From Rubrivivax sp. SCN 71-131 (GTDB taxonomy: Bacteria > Pseudomonadota > Gammaproteobacteria > Burkholderiales > Burkholderiaceae_C): a stretch of DNA of 64,000 nt. The position numbers were made by a program, and so were the translations under genes. The DNA lies in assembly GCA_001724995.1 (NCBI GenBank), contig MEFD01000015.1, forward strand, positions 62,001 to 126,000, read 5' to 3'. Below are positions 57,125 to 64,000 of the stretch, piece after piece. The notes below the pieces were generated by a model that was not told the origin of the DNA, ran no database searches, and was given only the letters and a program-made list of their open reading frames with translations. Positions within the stretch are counted from its first letter, which is position 1, and the number at the start of each line of letters is the position of its first letter.

Positions 57125-58471
57125 TCAGCGCAGGTTGACCAGGGTCTGCAGCACCTGGTCCTGCGTCTTGATGGTCTGCGCGTTGGCCTGGTAGGCGCGC
57201 TGCGCGGTGATCATGTTCACCAGTTCGCCGGTGAGGTCGATGTTCGACTCCTCCAGCGCCGCGGCCTGCAGCACGCCCAGGTTGCCCTCGCCGGGGACGC
57301 CGGTGATCGGGTCGCCCGAGGCGTGGGTGAAGGCCCAGAGGTTGTCGCCCAGCGGCTGCAGGCCCTGCAGGTTGCGGAAGTTGGCGACCTCGATCTGGCC
57401 CGCGCTCTTCGTCTGCCCGTTGGAGTAGCGCGCGGTGACGATGCCGTTCTCCTCGACACCGATGGAGACGAGCTGGCCGGCGGAGAAGCCGTCCTGCTTC
57501 ATGTCGGTGACGCCGAAGGGGGCGGCGAACTGCGTCACGTCGAAGGACAGGGAGCCGATCGCGATCGGCTGCGGCACGATGCCGTTGCGGTCCGGCGCCG
57601 TGATCTGGATGTCGAAGCCCAGGCGGTTCGCTCCGGTGACCGGGTCGAAGTCGGAGTCGGTGATGGCCGCATTCGGCGTGAACGCGGTCAGCCTGGCGCC
57701 GCTGGGGTCGAACTGCAGCGTCGCCAGGGCTTCGGGCGACGAATTGTCGGGCGCCAGCGCCGGGAACACGGTGCGGCCGTTGGCCGTGACGTAGACGTCC
57801 CACAGGTCCGGGTCGCTCGGCGACGCCTCGGAGGGCCCGCTGGTGTGCCGGAAGTAGTAGGTCAGCGCCACCGGCGCGCCCTTGTCGTCGTACGCCGTCA
57901 CCGAGGTCGCGTTGTTGTAGGTGCTGGCATCGGTGAAGTCGATCGGCGTGGTCGCGGGGATGACCTTCTTGGCCGCGTCCAGGTTGAGCTGCACGTCGAT
58001 CTCCGAGGTCGCCTGCGGGGCGATGCCGCCGGTGGGCAGCTTGATCGGCACCGCCAGGCCGGGCTTGATCTGTCCCGTCCCCAGGTCCGCCTCGTAGCCC
58101 AGCAGCTTGAGCCCGGAGTTGGTGCTGATGTAGCCGTCGCGGTCGAGCTTGAACTGGCCGTTGCGCGTGTACTTGGCCGGGCTCGCGCCGTCGCTGACCT
58201 GGAAGAAGCCGCGGCCGTTGAGCGCCAGGTCCAGCGGGTTGTCGGTGGCCGTGATGCTGCCCTGCGAGAACTGCTGCGAGATGCTGGCGAGGTAGGTGCC
58301 GATGCCCGCGCTCGTGGCCATCGAGCCGTTGAGCGAGGCGGCATAGAAGTCGGCGAACTCGGCGCGCGAGGACTTGGCGCCGTAGGTGCCGGAGTTGGCG
58401 ATGTTGTTGCCGATCACCTCGAGGCTCTTGCTCGTGGCGTTGAGACCGGAGAGACCTTGCTGGAAGCTCAT
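57125..58471 (-). CDS. flgE: Flagellar hook protein FlgE
   Basis: A 448-residue hook subunit. MSFQQGLSGLNATSKSLEVI, then NNIANSGTYGAKSSRAEFAD at the N-terminus and LVNMITAQRAYQANAQTIKT at the C-terminus are the conserved parts; the centre is the variable surface domain. The order flgD-flgE-flgF is standard. It starts 49 bases after flgD. Confidence 0.97.
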   Translation of the reverse strand: MSFQQGLSGLNATSKSLEVIGNNIANSGTYGAKSSRAEFADFYAASLNGSMATSAGIGTYLASISQQFSQGSITATDNPLDLALNGRGFFQVSDGASPAKYTRNGQFKLDRDGYISTNSGLKLLGYEADLGTGQIKPGLAVPIKLPTGGIAPQATSEIDVQLNLDAAKKVIPATTPIDFTDASTYNNATSVTAYDDKGAPVALTYYFRHTSGPSEASPSDPDLWDVYVTANGRTVFPALAPDNSSPEALATLQFDPSGARLTAFTPNAAITDSDFDPVTGANRLGFDIQITAPDRNGIVPQPIAIGSLSFDVTQFAAPFGVTDMKQDGFSAGQLVSIGVEENGIVTARYSNGQTKSAGQIEVANFRNLQGLQPLGDNLWAFTHASGDPITGVPGEGNLGVLQAAALEESNIDLTGELVNMITAQRAYQANAQTIKTQDQVLQTLVNLR

Positions 58472-58520
58472 GGGGTTGTCCTCGCTGCCGCGGTCGCGGC
58501 GATGGTGGGATGGGCCGGAA

Positions 58521-59180
58521 TCAATGGAAGGTGACGATCTGGCTGAACGGCACCTCGCCGAGGTGGGCCAGGTTCAGATGCAGCGTGTTGCCGGAGAGGT
58601 TGACGGACTGCACGCGGTCGACGGAGAAGGTGCGCCCCGCCACCGCCTTGCCGCCCTGCGTCGCGGCGACACGAAAGCCGTAGGGGACGTCGGTGGGCAG
58701 CGAGCCCGGGTCCCATTCGAAGGCCAGGCGGCCGCCCTCGGCGCGGCCGAGGTCCAGCGTATCGACGACGTCGCCGTTCAGGTTCAGCACCTCGACCGTC
58801 ACCGTATCGGCTGCGCCCTGCAGTTCGATCGCGCCTTGACCCTTGCCCTCGCTGAAGCTGAGGAGGTCGCCGTCCAGCGACACCTCGCGCCCGATCAGTG
58901 CTGCGCCCTGCAGCATCTGCGACTGCAGAAACTGGCCCGAGAGCGCCTGGATCGATCCGTTCACCTTCTCGAGCTCCGTGACGGTGTTGATCTGCGCGAT
59001 CTGGCTGGTGATCTGCGCGTTGTCCATCGGGTTGAGAGGATCCTGGTTCTGCAACTGCGTCACCAGCATGGTGAGGAAGCGCTCGGCGCTCCCCGGGTCG
59101 TCGGCCTTGGACTTGGACGCGGCGCTGCCCTGGCCCAGGGCGGCGTAGAGGTCGGTGCCGGATTCGATCGCGGTGCTCAT
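58521..59180 (-). CDS. flgD: Flagellar hook capping protein FlgD
   Basis: A 219-residue hook cap. The N-terminal FLTMLVTQLQNQDPLNPMDN and SQIAQINTVTELEKVNGSIQ are the FlgD signature. A Tudor/fibronectin-like core follows, with FEWDPGSLPTDVPYGFRVAA. It is required for hook polymerisation and is not part of the finished organelle. It starts 16 bases after flgC. Confidence 0.96.
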   Translation of the reverse strand: MSTAIESGTDLYAALGQGSAASKSKADDPGSAERFLTMLVTQLQNQDPLNPMDNAQITSQIAQINTVTELEKVNGSIQALSGQFLQSQMLQGAALIGREVSLDGDLLSFSEGKGQGAIELQGAADTVTVEVLNLNGDVVDTLDLGRAEGGRLAFEWDPGSLPTDVPYGFRVAATQGGKAVAGRTFSVDRVQSVNLSGNTLHLNLAHLGEVPFSQIVTFH

Positions 59181-59196
59181 CCTGTGTACCCCGTGG

Positions 59197-59619
59197 TCAC
59201 ACCTGCTGGCCCATCTGCAGCGTCTTCTGCAGCAGGCTGCGCGCGGTGTTCATGACCTCGATGCCGTTCTGGTACGAGCGCGAAGCCGAGATCATGTTCA
59301 CCATCTCCTCGATCGGATTGACGTTGCTGTAGGTGACGTAGCCGTCTGCATCGGCGCTCGGGTGCTTGGGGTCGTGCACGCGGCGTCCGGGCGCGTCGTT
59401 CTCGCGGATCGTGCTCACCGTGACCCCGGCGGCGCCCTCGGGCTGCTCGCGCGCGCCCATGAGCACGGTCTGGAAGACCACCTGGCGCGCCTTGTAGGCC
59501 TGCCCGTCCGGACCGGCCACCGTATCGGCGTTGGCCAGGTTGGAGGCGACGACATTCAGGCGCTGGCTCTGCGCGCTCACCGCGCTGCCGGCGACGTCGA
59601 AGATGCGGAACATGCTCAT
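59197..59619 (-). CDS. flgC: Flagellar proximal rod protein FlgC
   Basis: A 140-residue rod protein. SMFRIFDVAGSAVSAQSQRL and NVVASNLANADTVAGPDGQA at the N-terminus, NPIEEMVNMISASRSYQNGI at the C-terminus. It follows flgB by 26 bases and has normal length. Confidence 0.97.
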   Translation of the reverse strand: MSMFRIFDVAGSAVSAQSQRLNVVASNLANADTVAGPDGQAYKARQVVFQTVLMGAREQPEGAAGVTVSTIRENDAPGRRVHDPKHPSADADGYVTYSNVNPIEEMVNMISASRSYQNGIEVMNTARSLLQKTLQMGQQV

Positions 59620-59645
59620 GATCGCTCCCGTGGCGCTGGGCCGGC

Positions 59646-60065
59646 TTACTGGTTGTAGGGCTTGATCGCGTCCAGCGTGTTCTTCACGCTGGAGCTGATG
59701 AAACGCAGCGTGCTCTCGTAGCGCAGCGCGTTGTCCACCGACGAGGCGCGCTCGCGGTCCATGTCGACGGTGTTGCCATCGAGGTTGTCCTGCGCCGGCG
59801 TGGCGTAGTTCAGCCGCGGCGGCCGCGGCTGCGCGTGCGCGCCCCCGGCCGCGGGCGCGGCCAGCCCCGCGTTCTCGGCCAGGCGAAAGCCGCCCTGCGC
59901 GCTACCGCTGGCCTGGCGCAAGGCCTGCGCGAAATCGAAATCGCGCGCCACGTAGCCCGGCGTGTCGGCGTTGGCGATGTTGCTGGCAATGAGGCGCTGG
60001 CGCTCGGAGCGCAGCGTCAGCGCCTGCGCCTGGAAGTCGAGCACGCCGGTCAGGCGATGGATCAT
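59646..60065 (-). CDS. flgB: Flagellar proximal rod protein FlgB
   Basis: A 139-residue rod protein. RLIASNIANADTPGYVARDF is the diagnostic rod motif and TLRFISSSVKNTLDAIKPYN the C-terminal helix. It is the first gene of the flgB-L run. GGGAGG stands eight bases before the ATG. It is divergent from flgA across 148 bases, which must contain the class II flagellar promoters; I could not identify an activator site there with confidence. Confidence 0.96.
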   Translation of the reverse strand: MIHRLTGVLDFQAQALTLRSERQRLIASNIANADTPGYVARDFDFAQALRQASGSAQGGFRLAENAGLAAPAAGGAHAQPRPPRLNYATPAQDNLDGNTVDMDRERASSVDNALRYESTLRFISSSVKNTLDAIKPYNQ

Positions 60066-60213
60066 CGTGGAAGCCTCCCGCACGGTGGACCCGATGGGAC
60101 ATGACCGGCATTCTGGGAGCGGTGCAGGCCGCCCAAGCGCGCGAACAAGGCCGCGAACGGACCGCATTTCCACGCCCGGCGCGGCATCCTCGTCCCTAGA
60201 GTGCAGGGTCGTG

Positions 60214-60942
60214 ATGAAGCCCCTGCGATCCGCGCTCGTCCCCCTCGTCGTGACCGCTGCCCTCGCCGCGGCGCTGCCCGGCGTGCGTGCGGCCGCGGCG
60301 GGCCCGGCGCTGGATGCGCAACTCGCCGAGCGCGTGCAGGCGCTGGTGCAGAACCATGCGCCCCGCGCCGCCGACGGGGCGGCAGCGCCGCGCGTGGTGG
60401 TCGAGCTCGGCCAGCTCGACCGGCGCCTGCGGCTGGCCCCCTGCGAGCGTGTCGAGCCGCGCCTGCCGCCCGGGCGCTTCTGGGGCCGCACCCGGGTCGG
60501 GTTGCGCTGTGTCAAAGGTCCGACCCACTGGCAGGTATGGCTGCCCCTGACGGTGCGCGTCTTCGCGCCCGCGCTGGTCGCCGCCGCCGCCATGCCCGCC
60601 GGTGCGGTGCTCGGCGCCACGGACCTGCGGGTGGCCGAAGTCGACTGGGCGGCCAGCCCGCAGACGCCCCATGTGCGTGCCCCGGAGCTGGTCGGGCGGA
60701 CGCTGGCGCGCCCGCTTCGGCCCGGACAGGCCATCTACGCGCGCGACCTGCGCCAGCGCCAGTGGTTTGCCGCCGGCGAGACGGTCCAGGTGCTGGCGCG
60801 CGGGGCCGGCTTCACCGTCACCGGCGAGGCACTGGCGCTGGGCCCCGGGCTGGAGGGTCGGACGGTGCGTCTGCGCATCGAGTCCGGCCGCGTCATCAGC
60901 GCGCGCGCGGTGGCGCGGCAGCGCGCGGAGATCGAGCTGTGA
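60214..60942 (+). CDS. flgA: Flagellar basal-body P-ring formation chaperone FlgA
   Basis: A 242-residue exported protein with a signal peptide (cleavage near GVRA-AAA). The SAF-domain part has VRAPELVGRTLARPLRPGQA and QWFAAGETVQVLARGAGFTV; the C-terminus GLEGRTVRLRIESGRVISARAV is typical. It helps FlgI assemble into the P-ring. It is divergent from flgB and followed by flgM and flgN. GTG one codon upstream is an alternative start. Confidence 0.94.
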   Translation: MKPLRSALVPLVVTAALAAALPGVRAAAAGPALDAQLAERVQALVQNHAPRAADGAAAPRVVVELGQLDRRLRLAPCERVEPRLPPGRFWGRTRVGLRCVKGPTHWQVWLPLTVRVFAPALVAAAAMPAGAVLGATDLRVAEVDWAASPQTPHVRAPELVGRTLARPLRPGQAIYARDLRQRQWFAAGETVQVLARGAGFTVTGEALALGPGLEGRTVRLRIESGRVISARAVARQRAEIEL

Positions 60943-61008
60943 GACACGGCCTGGCTTCGCGGGACCCCACATTCAAGGGGGTGAAAGGAAAATCCCGCGC
61001 TCGGACCC

Positions 61009-61036
61009 TAAAGTCCGCCCCGCCGGCCGCCGATAC
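61009..61036 (+). promoter_or_regulatory. Sigma-28 (FliA) promoter of flgM-flgN
   Basis: TAAAGTCC, 12 bases, GCCGATAC, ending 54 bases before the flgM ATG. It fits the FliA consensus TAAAGTTT-N11-GCCGATAA with one extra spacer base. A class III promoter for flgM separate from flgA transcription is common in flagellated bacteria. Confidence 0.85.
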
Positions 61037-61090
61037 CGCCTCTACGTCGGACGGAAAGCCTGCACTCGACGTGCTCCCACGGAGTCCAGC

Positions 61091-61393
61091 ATGAAGATCG
61101 TTCCTTTCGAGAAGACCCAGCCCGTCAAGCCGTCGACCCCCGAGCGCAAGGCGGCGGGCCACCCGCAGGCCGCCAGCGGCAACGCGCCGACCGCCGCCGA
61201 CGGCAGCGCCAAGGTCGCCATCTCCCCTGAAGCGGCGGCCCTGGCCGCCGGCACGGAAGGCGTCTTCGACGCCGCCAAGGTTGAGCGCGTCGGGCAGGCC
61301 ATCAAGGACGGCAGCTACCGCGTCGACCCCGAGGTGATCGCCGACAAGCTGATCGCCAACGCCCAGGAACTGCTCGGCCGCGGCAGCCGCTGA
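61091..61393 (+). CDS. flgM: Anti-sigma-28 factor FlgM
   Basis: A 100-residue protein. The N-terminal 50 residues are Pro/Ala-rich and probably disordered; the C-terminal FDAAKVERVGQAIKDGSYRV and DPEVIADKLIANAQELL match the sigma-28-binding part of FlgM. It holds FliA inactive until it is exported through the completed hook. It has its own FliA promoter, which makes a feedback loop. Confidence 0.95.
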   Translation: MKIVPFEKTQPVKPSTPERKAAGHPQAASGNAPTAADGSAKVAISPEAAALAAGTEGVFDAAKVERVGQAIKDGSYRVDPEVIADKLIANAQELLGRGSR

Positions 61394-61415
61394 CTGCAGC
61401 CGGTCCCGCACCGTG

Positions 61416-61820
61416 ATGTTCACCTCCGCCGAAGAGATGCAGGCCCTGCAGCGCCTCGCCGAGCTCGAACCTCCGCTGACCGCGCTGGAGGACAGCCTGG
61501 CGGCACTCGGCCACGCCCTCTGCAGCAACGACGCCGCAGCCATCGAACAACAGGCCGGCGAGCTGCACCGCGCGCTGGCGCGCGCCGTGGCCCAGTTCGC
61601 CCATGCCGCGCGTGCCGGCAGCGTGCCCCGGGTGCTGCGCCAGCGCCTGGCGCTGGCCAGCGGACGCGTCGCCGCGCAACGCGAGGCGCTGGCACGCGCC
61701 ACCGCCTCGCTGGATCGGGCCATCGACGTGCTGCTGCCCTCCGAGCCCGCAGGCAACGGCATCTACAGCGCCGCCGGCCACGGCCTGCGGCCGATCGAAT
61801 CGGGCCGCCTTCAGGCCTGA
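61416..61820 (+). CDS. flgN: Flagellar export chaperone FlgN
   Basis: A 134-residue all-helical protein, 22 bases after flgM. MFTSAEEMQALQRLAELEPP starts it and SEPAGNGIYSAAGHGLRPIE near the end is typical of Burkholderiales FlgN (the YGARG-like tail). It keeps FlgK and FlgL soluble for export. A GTG one codon upstream is an alternative start. Confidence 0.88.
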   Translation: MFTSAEEMQALQRLAELEPPLTALEDSLAALGHALCSNDAAAIEQQAGELHRALARAVAQFAHAARAGSVPRVLRQRLALASGRVAAQREALARATASLDRAIDVLLPSEPAGNGIYSAAGHGLRPIESGRLQA

Positions 61821-61912
61821 GTTCGGGCCCGATCTCGAGCCGGACCGGCCGCCGCGAGCGGCGTCCCTGGCGCACGGGCGCGCGTCCCCGAGGCGCCACG
61901 CCGTTCTCGCCC

Positions 61913-63631
61913 TCAATCCCCCTCGCCCGTCGGCAGCCCCTGCGCACGGTGGGCAACCCCCAGGCGCTTGCGCAGCGAGACCTCGGCGAGGTCGAGTTCG
62001 GCCACCAGCGCGCGCAGCGTCTCGTCGTTGATGCGCTGCGCCTGGCGCTCGGCGTACAGCGTCTCGCGCTCGGCGCGCAGCGCGGCAAGCCGCAGCTTCA
62101 TCTCCACCAGATAGCGCTGGCGGCGCTCGTGCACGGCCTCGGGCGAGTCGGCCTGCGCCTCGGGCGTCTGCGCGGCGTCGGGCGCATCGAGCATGTCGAT
62201 GCGCTTGCGGTAGTCCTGCGTCAGGCGCCCCGCCGCTTCCTGGTGCCGCGCCCGCCACACGGCGTCGTCGGCCTGCGCGCCTTGCGGCGGCCGGGCCAGG
62301 AAGTCGATCGCTGCGCGGCAGGCCGCCATGCGCGCCTGGCGATCCTCGCGCGCCAGCAGCGGCTCGCCGCTGGCGGGCAGCCGGCGCAGCGCCAGCGGCA
62401 GGCCGATGCTGCCGATGACCAGCGTGCACAGGATGGTGCCGGTGGCCAGGAAGACGAGCTGATCGCGCGCCGGGAACGGCGTGCCGTCGGCCATCAGCAG
62501 CGGCACCGACAGCGCACCGGCCAGCGTGACGGCGCCGCGGATGCCCGCCAGCGTCGTCGCCAGCGTGAGCAGGCGGGAGGGCCGCTCGCCGCTGCCACCA
62601 CGCTCGCTCGCCCGCCACAGGCTGCCGCGCACGCCCAGCCAGAGCCAGATCCAGCGCAGCCCGAGCAGGCCGAGGCTGATCGCCAGCGCCTGGCCCGCCG
62701 GCAGCCACCAGCGCTCCCCGGCCGCGTGCAGCGTTCGGCCAACGATCAACGGCAGTTGCAGCCCGAGCAGCAGGAACACCGCGCCGTTGAAGGCCGATTC
62801 CATCATCGCCCACACGCCTTCGGACTGCATGCGCTCGCCGATGAAGGCGCTGCGCCGCAGGTCGGCGTAATTGGTCGTGAAACCCGCGGCCACCGCCGCG
62901 AGGATGCCCGAGACGCCGACGTGCTCGGCCAGCAGGTAGGCGGCAAAGGGCAGCAGCACCAGCAGCAGCACCATCTGCGTGGCGGCGACGTCGCCGACGC
63001 GCCGCGTCACCGTCTCGCGCGCCGCGGCGAAACCCCAGCCCAGCAGCGCCCCCACGCCGAGGCCGCCAAGCGCCACCCAGAGGAACTCGCGCACCGCCGC
63101 GGTCCAGGAGAAGACGCCGGTCAGCGTGGCGGCGACGGCAAACTTCAGCGCCACCAGTCCGGAGGCGTCGTTGAGCAGCGATTCGCCCTGCAGCAGGTGC
63201 AGGGTGCGCGCGGGCAGGCCCAGGTTGCGCGTGATCGCCGACACCGCCACCGCATCGGTGGGCGAGACCACCGCGGCAAGCGCGAAGGCCACCGCCAGCG
63301 GCACCTCGGGCAGCAGCCAGTGGATCAGCGTGCCAAGGCCCAGCACCGTGAACAGCACCAGCCCCAGCGCCAGCCGCAGGATCGGCGCCTGCAGCGCGAA
63401 GAACTCGCGCTTGGGGATGCGCCAGCCGTCGGCGAACAGCAGCGGCGGGATGAACAGCGCGAGGAACAGCTCGGGATCGAAGGCGATGTGCAGCCCGTCC
63501 TGCGGCCAGGACAGCAGCGCGCCGAGCGCGATCTGGATCAGCGGCAGCGGAACGGCCCGCAGGTAGCGCGCCACGATCCCCGTCAGGGCTCCGAGCAGGA
63601 GAACCACCAGGACGATCTCGACGGCGTGCAT
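61913..63631 (-). CDS. CPA1-family cation/proton antiporter (NhaP/YjcE type)
   Basis: A 572-residue inner-membrane protein. About 12 transmembrane segments fill residues 1-410 and include the family motifs ALFIPPLLFADGWRI, AAVVSPTDAVAVSAITR and LLQGESLLNDASGLVALK (conserved ND pair in the ion path), and later AGIRGAVTLAGALSVPLL. The C-terminal 150 residues are cytoplasmic, charged and coiled-coil-like (RRQRYLVEMKLRLAALRAER). It would exchange Na+ or K+ for protons. The start at MHAVEIV is used because it begins at TM1. It converges on flgN. Confidence 0.93.
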   Translation of the reverse strand: MHAVEIVLVVLLLGALTGIVARYLRAVPLPLIQIALGALLSWPQDGLHIAFDPELFLALFIPPLLFADGWRIPKREFFALQAPILRLALGLVLFTVLGLGTLIHWLLPEVPLAVAFALAAVVSPTDAVAVSAITRNLGLPARTLHLLQGESLLNDASGLVALKFAVAATLTGVFSWTAAVREFLWVALGGLGVGALLGWGFAAARETVTRRVGDVAATQMVLLLVLLPFAAYLLAEHVGVSGILAAVAAGFTTNYADLRRSAFIGERMQSEGVWAMMESAFNGAVFLLLGLQLPLIVGRTLHAAGERWWLPAGQALAISLGLLGLRWIWLWLGVRGSLWRASERGGSGERPSRLLTLATTLAGIRGAVTLAGALSVPLLMADGTPFPARDQLVFLATGTILCTLVIGSIGLPLALRRLPASGEPLLAREDRQARMAACRAAIDFLARPPQGAQADDAVWRARHQEAAGRLTQDYRKRIDMLDAPDAAQTPEAQADSPEAVHERRQRYLVEMKLRLAALRAERETLYAERQAQRINDETLRALVAELDLAEVSLRKRLGVAHRAQGLPTGEGD

Positions 63632-63722
63632 GGACCCCCGAGTTTCAGGCAAGGAGCGGCTTGCCTGCGCCGCGACCCAGGACGCCACCGCAGCGGCCGG
63701 GGACTCCCCGGCTGCGGCTGCG

Positions 63723-64000
63723 CTAGAACCGGTACGCCAGCCGCAAGCCGCCCCAGTGACGGCCGTCGACGCTGATCGGCGCGGCCGTCTCCTTCATGAC
63801 GACGAACTGGCCACCGCCCATGTCGCGGCGGTAGGTCTGCAGCAGGAAGGGCTTGGTGTTGCGCGCGCTGGCCAGGCCGGTGCGGTCGTTGAAGATGCGC
63901 CGGCCGCGCGCGTTGGCCGTGTTCCAGGCAATGTCGCCCGGGCGCTGCGCCTGGTTGTAGGTGTTGTTGTGGCAGGGCACGTAGCCATTGCGGTCGACCG
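63723..64000 (-). CDS. C-terminal sensory tail of a probable methyl-accepting chemotaxis protein (truncated by the window edge)
   Basis: The frame is open to the window end, so only the last 92 residues are seen. The segments VDRNGYVPCHNNTYNQ, RIFNDRTGLASARNTKPFLL, QTYRRDMGGGQFVVMKE and VDGRHWGGLRLAYRF form a cache-like ligand-binding fold. I recall this fold at the C-terminus of some betaproteobacterial chemoreceptors, after the signalling domain. Placement next to flagellar genes fits. The methyl-accepting domain itself is outside the window, so the assignment rests on this tail alone. Confidence 0.6.
   Translation of the reverse strand, partial: VDRNGYVPCHNNTYNQAQRPGDIAWNTANARGRRIFNDRTGLASARNTKPFLLQTYRRDMGGGQFVVMKETAAPISVDGRHWGGLRLAYRF

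Overview
The window is one continuous high-GC chromosome segment of a betaproteobacterium, most likely a flagellated member of the Burkholderiales. That assignment rests on an ileS-lspA pair, ftsK-lolA-rarA, rpmB-rpmG, a livFGMH cluster, and flgN/flgM/flgA divergent from flgB-L, all with Burkholderiales-like proteins. Coding density is very high and both strands are used. No rRNA, insertion sequence, prophage or CRISPR array was seen, and no gene-free stretch exceeds about 240 bases.

Layout. 1-5.1 kb: two acyl-CoA dehydrogenases resembling the two subunits of pimeloyl-CoA dehydrogenase, an overlapping P1-family peptidase/hydrolase, and a converging lipoprotein gamma-glutamyltransferase. 5.2-15.9 kb: housekeeping genes (a 16S pseudouridine synthase, ribF, ileS, lspA, cysM, tRNA-Leu(CAA), rhomboid, an NAD(P)-dependent epimerase-like protein and a [2Fe-2S]/FAD reductase), with an outer-membrane MipA-like gene between ribF and ileS. 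16.2-20.3 kb: a lipoprotein and a branched-chain amino-acid ABC transporter without its binding protein. 20.5-26.8 kb: rarA, lolA, ftsK, a Crp-type regulator and trxB. 27-32 kb: rpmB-rpmG with a strong terminator, an RsmB-like methyltransferase, purN, trpS and a MATE exporter. 32-34.8 kb: a Cpx-like set of histidine kinase, OmpR-type regulator and Spy/CpxP-like periplasmic protein rich in His and Met.

35-49.5 kb is a signalling island. It holds three GGDEF proteins (one a REC-PAS-GGDEF-EAL protein), an Hpt protein, a membrane histidine kinase, a 1240-residue multi-PAS HisKA_2 kinase coupled to an ANTAR (RNA-binding) response regulator, and a degenerate EAL-HDOD protein. 49.6-61.8 kb carries the flagellar rod, hook and ring genes flgBCDEFGHIJKL, facing flgA, flgM and flgN. 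A CPA1 cation/proton antiporter follows, and the window ends in the C-terminal sensory tail of a probable chemoreceptor.

How the parts connect. A sigma-28 (FliA) promoter is visible before flgM. Two similar elements lie inside the signalling island: one before the Hpt / REC-PAS-GGDEF-EAL / diguanylate cyclase run, the other before an uncharacterised 255-residue protein. This suggests that the cyclic-di-GMP genes and the unknown gene belong to the late flagellar regulon. A second recurrent signal is an AT-rich -10-like hexamer 6-8 bases before the ATG of several genes, which suggests leaderless transcripts. A possible 32-codon leaderless reading frame followed by a perfect 12-bp hairpin precedes ileS.
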